DNA of 64,000 bases. Source: CAWCFV01 sp963794995 (GTDB taxonomy: Bacteria > Actinomycetota > Actinomycetes > JACCUZ01). Below the pieces are notes generated by a model that did not search any database, had not been told where the DNA came from, and saw only the letters and a program-made list of their open reading frames with translations. The stretch covers positions 2,170,001 to 2,234,000 of the forward strand of contig CAWCFV010000002.1 of the NCBI GenBank assembly GCA_963794995.1, in the 5' to 3' direction. Shown in pieces: positions 8,306 through 17,685 of the stretch. Made by a program: the position numbers and the translations under genes. The stretch's first letter is position 1, and every line of letters starts with the position of its first letter.

Positions 8306-9301
8306 ATGCGCGTCGACATGCGCCTGAACATGCAGAGCCCACCGTGGGCCACCCCGTTGCCGGTGGTGTACCGGGAGGGCCTGGCCATGGCCAGGTGGGC
8401 CGACGAGCAGGGGCTGGACGCCATCCGGATCGGTGAGCACCACGGCACCGAGGACAACTGGTGCCCCTCCATCACGGCCCTGGGGGCCGCGGTGGCGGCC
8501 GTGACGAAGCGGATCACGGTGAACCTGTCGGCGGTGCTCCTGCCCCTGCACGACCCCGTGCACGTGGCCGAGGACCTCGCGGTCCTCGACATCATGTGCG
8601 ACGGCCGGCTCCAGGTCGTGGTCGCGGCGGGTTACAACATCGCCGAGTTCGAGATGTTCGGCGTCGACCGGAAGCAACGCGGGCGCCTGACCGAGGAGGC
8701 GGTCCAGGTGATCCGGCAGGCCTGGACCGGCGAGACGTTCGACTACCGAGGCCGTCAGGTCCGCGTGACACCGGTTCCCTCGACCCCGGGCGGACCGCCG
8801 CTGATCCTCGGTGGCTCGTCCGGGGCCGCGGCCAAGCGTGCCGTCCGCCTCGGCATGGACTACTTCCCGCTCAACAAGGAGGCCTACGAGGTCTTCCAGC
8901 AGGAGCGGCTGGCCGCCGGCCTGCCACGCGCCAAGGAGTACTCCCGCGGCGGTCCGCACATGCTGCACGTGACGGACGACGTCGAGACGACGTGGAAGGT
9001 GCTCGGTCGCCACGTCGTCACCGAGGCCGCGAACTACGCGCACTGGTCGAGCACCGACACCCCCACCTCCGGTCCGCTCGGGACCAAGGAGCCGACGCTG
9101 GACGAGCTGCGCGCTGGTGGCCGCTACCTGGTGGTCACCCCCGACGAGGCCCTCGAGGTCCTGCGCGGCTACTCCCCCGACACCATCGTCACGCTGCATC
9201 CGCTGGTCGCCGGTCTGGACCCGGAGGTCGGCTGGGAGAGTCTCCGGCTGTTCGCCGACACGGTGCTGCCGGCGATCCGGGAGCTGGGGCACCCCTCGTG
9301 A
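8306..9301 (+). CDS. LLM-class flavin-dependent oxidoreductase
   Basis: The 331-residue product is a luciferase-like TIM-barrel enzyme. It has the early motif GLDAIRIGEHHGTEDNW, the strand AVLDIMCDGRLQVVVAAGY and the flavin-site strand PPLILGGSSGAAAKRAVRLG. Family members use F420 or reduced FMN for oxidations or reductions; sequence alone does not tell which. An AGGAGG ribosome site lies eight bases before the ATG. The stop overlaps the GTG of the dikinase-like gene (GTGA), so it belongs to the phosphotransferase operon. A paralogue sits at 22714-23709. Confidence 0.85.
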   Translation: MRVDMRLNMQSPPWATPLPVVYREGLAMARWADEQGLDAIRIGEHHGTEDNWCPSITALGAAVAAVTKRITVNLSAVLLPLHDPVHVAEDLAVLDIMCDGRLQVVVAAGYNIAEFEMFGVDRKQRGRLTEEAVQVIRQAWTGETFDYRGRQVRVTPVPSTPGGPPLILGGSSGAAAKRAVRLGMDYFPLNKEAYEVFQQERLAAGLPRAKEYSRGGPHMLHVTDDVETTWKVLGRHVVTEAANYAHWSSTDTPTSGPLGTKEPTLDELRAGGRYLVVTPDEALEVLRGYSPDTIVTLHPLVAGLDPEVGWESLRLFADTVLPAIRELGHPS

Positions 9302-11206
9302 CGGCCACCTCGACCCCCGCCGACGTCGACCAGTACCTGCACTGGTTCGAGTCGCCCCTCCAGGACCGGGCGACGCTCGGGGGGAAGGGCGCCAGCCTCG
9401 CCCGGATGGCCGGATCCCTGGGGCTGCCCGTCCCGCCCGGGTTCACGATCACCACGGAGGCATGGAAGGCGTACGCCAGGGACCAGGCGGTGGTGCCGCA
9501 GCGACTGCGGGACGCCGTCGACGCCCGGCTCGCCGAGCTCGGGGAGCGGCTGGGACGGGCGCCGGACGACGTCGACCGGCCGCTGCTGCTGTCGGTGCGC
9601 TCGGGGTCGCCGGTGTCGATGCCCGGGATGATGGACACGGTGCTCAACGTCGGGCTGAACGACGACGTGGTGCGCGGCCTGGCGGCGAAGACGACCGAGC
9701 GGTTCGCGCTGCAGTCCTACGCACGCCTGCTCGCGACCTACGCCGAGGTCGTCCGGGAGCTCCCGGCGCCCGCTCTCGAGGCGTTCCACCACGAGGCTGC
9801 TGACGTGGACGACGCCACCCTGGTGGAGCGCTGGAAGGCGCTCATCGCCGAGCACGGAGCGGCGTTCCCCCAGAACGCTCTCGACCAGGTGCACGAGGCG
9901 ATCGAGGCGGTGTGGCGCTCCTGGAACCGCCCACGCGCGGTCCGCTACCGCCGCTTCCGGGGCATCTCCGAGGACCTCGGCACGGCGGTGACCGTGCAGG
10001 CGATGGTCTTCGGCAACCTCGACGACGACTCCGGCACCGGCGTCGTCTTCACGCGTGACCCCGGGTCGGGCGAGGCCGTGCTGTACGGCGACTTCATGCG
10101 CTGCGCCCAGGGTGAGGACGTGGTCAGCGGGTCGACGACCCCGGAGGCGGTCGACGCCCTGCGGGCCCACTCCGAGCAGCTTTGGGGTGAGCTCCAGGCC
10201 GCGACGCAGGCGCTGGAGGCCGACACGGGCGACATGTGCGACGTCGAGTTCACCGTGCAGCACGGACGGCTGTTCGTGCTCCAGTCGCGGCCCGGGCAAC
10301 GCAGTCCGGCGGCCGCGGTCCGGATCGCGGTGGAGATGGTGCGGGAGGGCCTGATCGACGTGCCGACCGCCCTCCAGCGGGTCAGCCTCGGCGCAGTCCA
10401 GCGACTCCAGTCGCCCCGCGCGGTCGGCCTCGAGGAGATGACCGTGGTCGCGTCCGGGGTTCCCGCGTCGCCCGGCACGGGCGTGGGCACCGCGGTGTTC
10501 GACTCCACCCGCGCGGAGGAGGTGGTCCAGTCCGGCGGCGTCCCGGTGCTGCTGTGCCCCACGACGTCGCCGCAGGACATCAACGGCATGATCGCGGCGT
10601 CCGGCATCGTCACCGGCCGTGGTGGCCGGGCAAGCCATGCCGCCGTGGTGGCACGCGGGATGGGCAAGCCGGCGGTGTGCGGGGTCGAGGCGATGACCGT
10701 CGACCAGACCGCCCGGCGGGCCACCTTCACCACCGGGGCGGCGCTGCACGAGGGCGAGGAGGTGACCGTCGACGGCGACGGAGGGCGGCTGCTCATGGGC
10801 GCGGCCAGGTTCACCGAGCCGGTCCCGGGCCCGTGGCTCCAGGAAGCTTCTCGAGTGGTGCGAGCGGCCCGGTGCCGTACCCGTCCTCGACGCGGCCCCA
10901 GACGGCGCGGCTCGGGTGACCGGCCCGGAGGACGACGTCCCGGAGTCGGGCGCGGTGGTGGTGGACGTCCCGTGGGAGGGTGCGGACTCGGCCTCCACCC
11001 TGACCCTCACCTGCCGACAGGTCTTCGAGGCTGCCGGGCCGGGGTCCGACGTGTACCTGGCGCTGCCCGCCGAGCTGGCCGGCATCGACTTCCGGCCGCC
11101 GCCCGGGCGCTGGGCGGGCGTCGTCGCCCCGCGTGCGGACGACTGGGCGAGCCGCCTGCTCGCCGCGCGACTGGGTCAGCCGGCAGCAGCCGACCAGGAG
11201 GACTGA
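9298..11206 (+). CDS. Pyruvate-phosphate-dikinase-like protein lacking the PEP/pyruvate domain (one frameshift)
   Basis: Translation from GTG 9298 gives the nucleotide-binding half of pyruvate phosphate dikinase (LGGKGASLARMAGSLGLPVP, LLLSVRSGSPVSMPGMMDTV, GTGVVFTRDPGSGE) and its phosphohistidine domain, RGGRASHAAVVARGMGKPAV, with the catalytic histidine at about residue 447. A full dikinase is near 870 residues. Here only about 130 further residues follow, with no PEP/pyruvate TIM barrel, so the phosphoryl acceptor must be something else. One extra base at about 10841-10844 breaks the frame; the other frame continues KLLEWCERPGAVPVLDAA to the stop at 11206. It probably takes phosphate from ATP and passes it on through its histidine, perhaps to the protein at 5865 or directly to substrate. 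Confidence 0.8.
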
Positions 11207-11207
11207 C

Positions 11208-12607
11208 GTGCCGGACTTCGACGTGGTGGTGGTGGGATCCGGCTTCGCCGGGCTCGCCGCAGCCGTCGCCGCGCGCTCGGAGGGGGCCTCCGTCCTCCTC
11301 CTCGAGGGCTCCGGCGAGCTCGGGGGTCGAGCCGCCTCTCCGGCGGCAAGGTCATGGGCGCGGGCACGAGGATGCAGCGTCGGCGCGGCATCGAGGACGA
11401 CCCCGACGACCTCTATCGCTTCTACATGGCGCTCAACCGCTTCCGGCTCGAGCCGGCCGTCGTGCGCGCCCTGGCGGATGCCTCGGGCCCGACCATCGAC
11501 TGGCTCGAGGACATCGGGGTCGAGTTCGACCCGCGACTGATGACCTCGGGAGAGGAGAAGGTCGCCCGGATGCACATCACCAGCGGGGAGGGTCACGCGG
11601 TGGTCGCCACGCTGGTCCGGCACGCCCGCTCGATCGGCGTCGAGATCGCGCTGGGCATGCAGGTCGACCGCCTGGTCGTCCGGGGCGGCGAGGTGCGAGG
11701 GGTCGCCGTGCGTGACGACACTCTCGAGACGTCGTCGGTCGTCCTGGCCACCGGTGGCTTCGGCGCGAACCGGGAGCTGATGGACCAGTACCTCCCCCGC
11801 GTCGCCGAGGACGACTGGTACTGGTACATCGGCGCGTCCACCTCGTCGGGCAGCGCCTTCGCCCTGGCGGCGCAGGTCGATGCCCAGGTGGTCGGCCACG
11901 GCAACGCAGCGCGCCTCATCACGCCGAACTTCGGCAACATCCTCGAGGGCGGCTACCTGCCGGGCTGGCTGCTCGTCGTGAACGCCGAGGGCCGCCGGTT
12001 CTACGACGAGACCTCGTCGTACAGCGTGACCGGGCCGATCGTGGAGAGCCAGCCGGCGCCGGTGTTCGCCGTCTTCGACGATGCGGCCAAGCGGGCCTCG
12101 TCGCCCGGCACCGTCGAGGCGAGCAAGAAGGTGTCGGTGGGACGACGCGACGGCCGTGCGCAGAAGTGGGTGGACGGCATGCTCGAGGAGCAGGTCGGCC
12201 GCGGGACGGTTCTGCGTGCGGACTCCCTCGAGCACCTCGCCGCTCGGATGGGCGTCCCGCCTGACCGGCTCAGCACCACGGTGGCGGTCTACAACGAGGG
12301 CTGCGCACTCGGTCACGACTCGCACTACGGCAAGCGCAGCGACGTGCTCAGCCCGGTGGCGACCCCGCCGTTCTACGCCACCGAGCTCCGGCTGTCCCAC
12401 GTCGCCGTCACCGCCGTGGGTCTTCGCATCGACAGCGAAGCGCGAGTCATCGACGACCTCGGGCGACCCGTTCCCGGGCTGCTCGCAGCGGGGGAGTGCA
12501 CCGGTGGCGTCGTGGGCGAGACCTACGTGGGCAGCGGGAACTCCATCACGAACGCGTTCGTCTTCGGCCGCATCGCCGGGCGCACGGCAGCGAAGAAGGG
12601 TGTCTAG
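11208..12607 (+). CDS. FAD-dependent oxidoreductase of the fumarate reductase / ketosteroid dehydrogenase type (one frameshift)
   Basis: The start GTG lies one base after the previous stop, with AGGAGG upstream. The N-terminus FDVVVVGSGFAGLAAAVAA is a Rossmann FAD-binding fold. The C-terminus GLLAAGECTGGVVGETYVG and GSGNSITNAFVFGRIAGR is the second FAD-contact region typical of fumarate-reductase-like flavoproteins and 3-ketosteroid dehydrogenases. The expected length is about 466 residues. One base is missing in a G-run near 11322-11327; after it the frame resumes at KVMGAGTRMQRRRGIEDDPD. It could introduce or remove a double bond next to a carbonyl on the pathway substrate. The stop TAG shares its G with the next GTG start. 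Confidence 0.8.
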
Positions 12608-13287
12608 TGGCTCAAGAGTTCCGTCAGGAGAGATTCCGGCTAGCGGCCGGCGCCACCCACGTCTACCTGGTCAGACACGGGGAGTCGGCGCCGCTGCGAG
12701 CGGGCCAGCCCCAGCCGCTGGTCGGTGGGCACGGTGACCCGCCGCTGGACCCGGTGGGCCACGAGCAGGCGCTGCGGGTCGCCGACCGGCTGGAGCGGTT
12801 GCCGTTGAGCGCGATCTACGTCTCGTCCCTGCAGCGCACCTCCCAGACCGCGCAGCCGCTGGCGACGCGCCTCGGGCTGACCCCGATCGTCGAGCCGGAC
12901 CTGCGGGAGGTGTTCCTCGGTGAGTGGGAGGGTGGCGTCTACCGCGTCCGCGCCGCCGAGAACCACCCGGAGTGGCAGCGGGTCCAGGCCGAGCAGACGT
13001 GGGACGTGATCCCGGGCGCCGAGAAGCAGGTCGACCTGGCGGCCCGGGTCCGTGCGGCGATCGCGAAGATCGCAGCCAACCACCCCGATGAACGGGTTGC
13101 GGTCTTCGCGCACGGCGGTGTCATCGGCATGCTGGCCGCGCTGGCCACCGGGGGCCGGATGTTCGCCTTCGCGGCGTCCGACAACGCCTCTGTCACCCAC
13201 CTCGTCGTGCACGGCGACACCTGGCTCCTGCGACGCTTCAACGACACGGTGCATCTCGGGTCCGACCTCGACCACGCGGGCCAGTGA
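12607..13287 (+). CDS. Histidine phosphatase family protein
   Basis: The 226-residue product has the complete signature: YLVRHGES near residue 20, SSLQRTSQTAQPLA, the acid motif LREVFLGEWEGG and the second histidine in VAVFAHGGVIGML. GTG at 12607 is chosen because GAAGAAGGG lies just upstream and it abuts the previous stop. It sits between the FAD enzyme and the ring-cleavage hydrolase and overlaps the latter by four bases. In an operon with ATP-driven phosphoryl transfer, a phosphatase that hydrolyses the phosphorylated intermediate or recycles a side product is a natural fit, but the substrate is not shown by the sequence. Confidence 0.83.
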   Translation: MAQEFRQERFRLAAGATHVYLVRHGESAPLRAGQPQPLVGGHGDPPLDPVGHEQALRVADRLERLPLSAIYVSSLQRTSQTAQPLATRLGLTPIVEPDLREVFLGEWEGGVYRVRAAENHPEWQRVQAEQTWDVIPGAEKQVDLAARVRAAIAKIAANHPDERVAVFAHGGVIGMLAALATGGRMFAFAASDNASVTHLVVHGDTWLLRRFNDTVHLGSDLDHAGQ

Positions 13288-14096
13288 TGATGACGCCTCG
13301 ACTGGAGGACGTGCTCCTCGACTTCGACGAGGAAGCGCGCACCCTCGTGGTCACGATCAACCGTCCCGCTCGCTACAACTCGTTCCGGGGGCAGACGGTC
13401 GACGAGCTGGTGGAGGCCTTCCGCTTCGCGTGGGCCGACGACCAGGTGCGCTCGGTCATCCTCACCGGGGCGGGCGACAAGGCCTTCTGCACCGGCGGCG
13501 ACGTCAAGCAGCGCGCCGAGACGGGCGACTACGGGCCGACGCGGTCGGGGTTCATCGACATCGACTACCTCCACCGGGTGATCCGTGAGATCCCCAAACC
13601 GGTGGTGGCGGCGGTCAACGGCTACGCGATCGGCGGCGGTCAGGTCCTGCACGTCCTCTGCGACCTCAGCATCGCGAGCGATACCGCGATCTTCGGACAG
13701 GTCGGACCGCGCGTCGGCTCCTTCGACGCGGGCTGGGGCACCGCCTACCTCAGCCGCTTGGTGGGGGAGCGGAAGGCGCGGGAGATCTGGTTCCTGTGCC
13801 GGCAGTACTCGGCGGACGATGCCCTGGCGATGGGGTTGGTCAACAAGGTCGTGCCGGGAGCCGACCTGATGGCCGAGGCGAAGGTGTGGACGACCGAGAT
13901 GGCGCAGCTGAGCCCCACCGCGCTGAAGTTCTGCAAGTACTCCTTCAACGCCGACACCGAGCACCACGCGGGGATCGACAAGATGTCCGGCGCCGCCCTC
14001 GAGCTCTACCTCGCGACGGCCGAGGCCGACGAGTTCTTCACCGCGTTCACCCGGCGTCCGCGTGCTCCGCTCACGACGGAGGGGGACCAGCCATGA
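13284..14096 (+). CDS. Enoyl-CoA hydratase family protein of the BadI/MenB type
   Basis: The 270-residue crotonase-fold protein has the oxyanion segments GAGDKAFCTGGDVKQRAE and AAVNGYAIGGGQVLHVLCDL. It also has the MenB/BadI-specific stretch GPRVGSFDAGWGTAYLSRLV followed by KAREIWFLCRQYSADDALAM and a C-terminal SPTALKFCKYSFNADTEHH. MenB makes dihydroxynaphthoyl-CoA, while BadI opens 2-ketocyclohexanecarboxyl-CoA by the reverse type of reaction. No other menaquinone genes are present and the neighbours are catabolic, so a ring-opening BadI-like role is more likely. The start could be any of three adjacent ATG codons. The stop overlaps the ABC gene (ATGA). Confidence 0.85.
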   Translation: MMMTPRLEDVLLDFDEEARTLVVTINRPARYNSFRGQTVDELVEAFRFAWADDQVRSVILTGAGDKAFCTGGDVKQRAETGDYGPTRSGFIDIDYLHRVIREIPKPVVAAVNGYAIGGGQVLHVLCDLSIASDTAIFGQVGPRVGSFDAGWGTAYLSRLVGERKAREIWFLCRQYSADDALAMGLVNKVVPGADLMAEAKVWTTEMAQLSPTALKFCKYSFNADTEHHAGIDKMSGAALELYLATAEADEFFTAFTRRPRAPLTTEGDQP

Positions 14097-16667
14097 CGCA
14101 CGACACCGGTATCGAGGTAGCGGACAACGGTCGCCGTACGCCGGAGGGTGCGCCCGAGTCGTCGACCGGGGGACCGCGGGGCGCCATCCCGGTGGCCCTG
14201 TCCCTGGTGGGCGTCTCGAAGTCCTACCCGGGCGTGCAGGCACTCGACGACGTGAGCCTCGAGGTCCGCGCCGGCGAGGTGCACGCGGTCGTCGGCGAGA
14301 ACGGCGCCGGGAAGTCGACCCTGATGGCGATCGCCTCGGGGACGCTGGAGCAGGAGTCCGGGACCGTGACGATCTCGGGCAAGGAGCTGACGTCGGCCTC
14401 GCCGACGATGGCGCGCGACCTCGGGCTGGCCATCTGTCGCCAGACGCCGTCTCTCATGGGCGACCTGCGGGTCTCGGAGAACCTCGCGCTCAGCGTCCGC
14501 CAGGACCGTAGGCCGGCCTGGAACCGGATCGGCGCCTGGTCCGAGAGCCTGCTCGAGACCTGGGCCAGCAACCGCCGGATCGACCCCAAGACCTTCGCGC
14601 GCTCGCTCGACCCGGCGGCACGCTTCATGGTCGAGATCAGCAAGGCGGTGAGCCAGGAGCCACGGGTCCTGCTGCTCGACGAGCCCACCGAGGCCCTCGG
14701 TGTGGAGGAGATCGAGCTGCTGTTCGGCATGATCCGTGAGCTCGCGGCGAACGGCACGGCCGTGGTCTACATCTCGCACCGGATACCGGACGTGATGCGG
14801 ATCAGCGACCGGGTCACCGTGCTCCGCGACGGCATCCACCGGGGTACGCACCAGACGTCGTCCGTCTCGGAGGAGGACATCGTCACGGCCATCGTCGGGA
14901 CGCGGCTGGACCTTGCGTTCCCGCCCAAGCGTGGGGAGACCTCGCCCGACGACGATGTCGTCCTCTCCGTCCACGACCTCCGCGGCGAGCGGTTCTCCGG
15001 CATCGACCTGGCGGTGTGCAGGGGTGAGATCGTCGGCATCTCCGGCGTGGAGGGCAACGGCCAGGCCGAGGTCATCCGGGCCCTGGCCGGACTCGGACAG
15101 GTGCACGGCGACGTCCTCGTCGCCGGTCGGAAGCTCCGCCTGTCGAGCCCGGCCCGGGCGCAGGAGGCCGGGATCGTGTACCTGCCCGCCGACCGGCACG
15201 AGGAAGGCATCTGGGCCGGTCTCGGCGTCCGCGAGAACATCACCGCGACCACCTTGGGCGCGACGGCTGTCGCGGGCTTCGTCCGCGGTCGCCGGGAGAC
15301 CGGGACAGCCCGCGAGCGGGTCCGCGAGCTCGACATCCGCGCCGGCAGCCTCGAGCACGCCGTCGGGACCCTCTCGGGCGGCAACCAGCAGAAGGTCGTC
15401 ATCGCGCGGGCCACGCAGTCCAGCCCCCTCGTCATCCTGGCCCACGAGCCCACGCAGGGGGTCGACGTCGGGTCCCGCCTCGAGATCTACCGGATCCTGC
15501 GCGAGCGCGCCGCCGGCGGAGCGGTGATCGTGGTCTCCTCCGATGCAGCCGAGCTCGAGGGACTCTGCGACCGGGTTCTCGTCATGTCCCGGGGCAGGGT
15601 CGTCAGCGAGCTCGCAGGTGACGACGTCTCGGAGTCGCTGATGACGCAGGCGGCGCTCACGGCGGCACATTCGGGGGACTCTTCGGCGACGCTTCGCGCG
15701 GAGACGCCGTTGCGCCGGTTCATCACCGGGGACCTGGCTCCTCCTCTGGGCGTGGCCCTGGCCGTCCTCGCCCTGGGCATCTACACCGCGCTGAAGAACG
15801 ACTTCTACTTCACCGAGTTCAGCATGCAGGGCCTGCTCGCCCTGTTCGCCGTGCTCGCCTTCGCGGCGATGGCCCAGCAGACGATCATGATCTCCGGTGG
15901 CATCGACCTGTCGGTCGGCCCGGCGATGAGCCTGCTGGTGGTGGTCGGGTCGTTCTGGCTGCTGCCCGTGCTGTCGACGGGAACCTTGCTGGCCAGTCTT
16001 CTCGGCCTGGCGGCGTTGGCCGTGGCGATCGCCATCCTCAACTGGGCGCCCACGATGCTCGGGGTCCCCGCGTTCGTGGTCACCCTGGTGACGTTCACCG
16101 CGTTCCAGGGGTTCGCGCTGTACCTCCGCCCCACGCCCGACGGCTTCTTCGACCCCGAGCTCCTCCTGGCTCTCGGAAAGGTCATCGGCTGGGTTCCCTA
16201 CGCGGCGATCGCCGCGGTGGTCGTATGCCTCGTCCTGGAGCTGATGCTCAGGCGCAGCGCTTGGGGTGCCCGGCTGCGGGCCGTCGGGTGCCAACTCGGT
16301 CGCGGCGCACGCGGCAGGGGTCAACGTCTCGCGGGTACGGCTCGGGGCGAACCTGCTGGCCGCCGGCCTGGTCCTCGTGGCGAGCCTGCTGCTCGCGGTG
16401 CAGGTGGGGGCGGGCGACGCGACGGTCGGAGTCACCTACACGCTGTCGAGCATCACGGCGGCAGTGGTCGGTGGCGCCAGCATCTACGGCGGCCGCGGCT
16501 CACAGCTCGGTGCGCTGGCCGGTGCCCTGCTCATCGTGCAGATCAACACCACGACCGTCTTCCTGGGGCTGGACATCGCCTGGCAGTCCTATCTCCTCGG
16601 TGGCCTGACCCTGCTGGCCACCGGGTTCTACTCCATGGCACGGAGGGGGTCCGGCCGTGTCCGGTGA
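14093..16667 (+). CDS. Ribose-type ABC transporter, ATPase fused to permease (one frameshift)
   Basis: The first 530 or so residues form two ABC domains as in RbsA: Walker A VVGENGAGKSTLMAIASG, Walker B RVLLLDEPTEALG, a degenerate second Walker A (GISGVEGNGQAEV) and signature TLSGGNQQKVVIARA. Instead of stopping, the frame runs on into an RbsC-like permease with about eight hydrophobic helices, starting near APPLGVALAVLALGIYTALK and including IMISGGIDLSVGPAMSLLVV. One extra base near 16288 shifts the frame; translation resumes as GANSVAAHAAGVNVSRV to the stop at 16667. In relatives these are normally separate genes. It pairs with the lipoprotein at 4399 and the permease at 16657. Confidence 0.85.
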
Positions 16668-17685
16668 CCACGACGTCGTCCCGCGGGTCGATGCCGCGCG
16701 ACTGCGGGCGGTGCTGCTGTCCGAGGGTGCCCGCATCTGGATCGCCCTCGGTGCCCTGGTGCTGGTGTCCTTCGTCGTCGCCCCCGGCTCCCTGTCGGGG
16801 CGGGCGATCCTGACCATGCTCCCGGTGGCAGGCATCCTGGCCGTTGCCTCCCTCGGGCAGAGCCTGACCATCCAGCAGGGCGGCATCGACTTCACCGTGC
16901 CCGGGGTGATGACGGTGGCCGCGGTGCTCGTCACGGGCGAGTCGGTGTCGTCCGACGACCGGCTGCTGCGGGCGGTCCTGATCGCGCTCGCGGTGTCGTG
17001 CCTCGTCGGTCTGGTGAGCGGGGTCGCGGTCGCCCTCTTCCGGATCACGCCGATCATCGCGACGCTGGCGGTGAACGCCCTGGTCGTCGGGGCCGTCGCG
17101 TCGTACGCGAGCTCGGCCCCCAAACAGTCTCCGCCCGCGTTGGCCGGCTTCACCATCGATCGCACGCTCGGGGTCCCCAACACCGTCCTCATCGCGCTCG
17201 CCGTGCTCCTGGTCGCGGTGGTGGTGCAGACCCGGATGACGGTCGGCCGCAGGTTCGTCGCTATCGGCGACAACCCCGTCACGGCCCGCGCCATGGGCCT
17301 GCCCGTCACGAGGTACGTCATCGGCACCTATGTCGCGGCCTCGCTGTGCTACGGCGCCGCCGGCATCATCCTCGCCGGGTACGTCGTCGCGCCGAGCCTG
17401 TCGCTGGGGAACCCGTACCTGCTCGCGACGATCACGGCAGTGGTGATCGGTGGCACGTCCTTCGGCGGAGGTCGGGCCCGGCTCGTCGGGGCAGCGGTTG
17501 CCGCGCTGTTCCTCACCCAGCTGAACGTCCTGCTGAACGCGATCAGCGCTCCGCCGTCCACCAACCTGCTGCTCCAGGCGCTGGCACTCGGTGTCGCCGT
17601 GGGCGTGGGACCGGTCGTCGACCGCGTGCGCCGGGTCCGGCGGCTCCGTGCGTCGCCGCGCCCTGTGGCAGGGGCAGCGGCATGA
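16657..17685 (+). CDS. Ribose-type ABC transporter permease
   Basis: The 342-residue product is a BPD_transp_2 (RbsC-like) inner-membrane permease with about nine hydrophobic segments. It has the family motif LTIQQGGIDFTVPGVMTVAA and the cytoplasmic coupling region FVAIGDNPVTARAMGLPVTR. GTG at 16657 lies inside the end of the preceding permease half, an 11-base overlap in another frame. With the fused ATPase-permease it completes a heterodimeric importer with two ABC domains in one chain and two different permease halves. The stop overlaps the monooxygenase start (ATGA). Confidence 0.9.
   Translation: MSGDHDVVPRVDAARLRAVLLSEGARIWIALGALVLVSFVVAPGSLSGRAILTMLPVAGILAVASLGQSLTIQQGGIDFTVPGVMTVAAVLVTGESVSSDDRLLRAVLIALAVSCLVGLVSGVAVALFRITPIIATLAVNALVVGAVASYASSAPKQSPPALAGFTIDRTLGVPNTVLIALAVLLVAVVVQTRMTVGRRFVAIGDNPVTARAMGLPVTRYVIGTYVAASLCYGAAGIILAGYVVAPSLSLGNPYLLATITAVVIGGTSFGGGRARLVGAAVAALFLTQLNVLLNAISAPPSTNLLLQALALGVAVGVGPVVDRVRRVRRLRASPRPVAGAAA

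Noticed and set aside
8461..11715. Very long plus-strand open frame of more than 1000 codons
   Set aside because: It joins an out-of-frame reading of the LLM gene to the real dikinase-like frame and then runs on past a frameshift. Only the part from 9298 to about 10842 is coding.
13284..14096. Menaquinone biosynthesis MenB
   Set aside because: No other men genes are present, and the gene sits in a catabolic operon between a phosphatase and a transporter. BadI-like is preferred though not proven.
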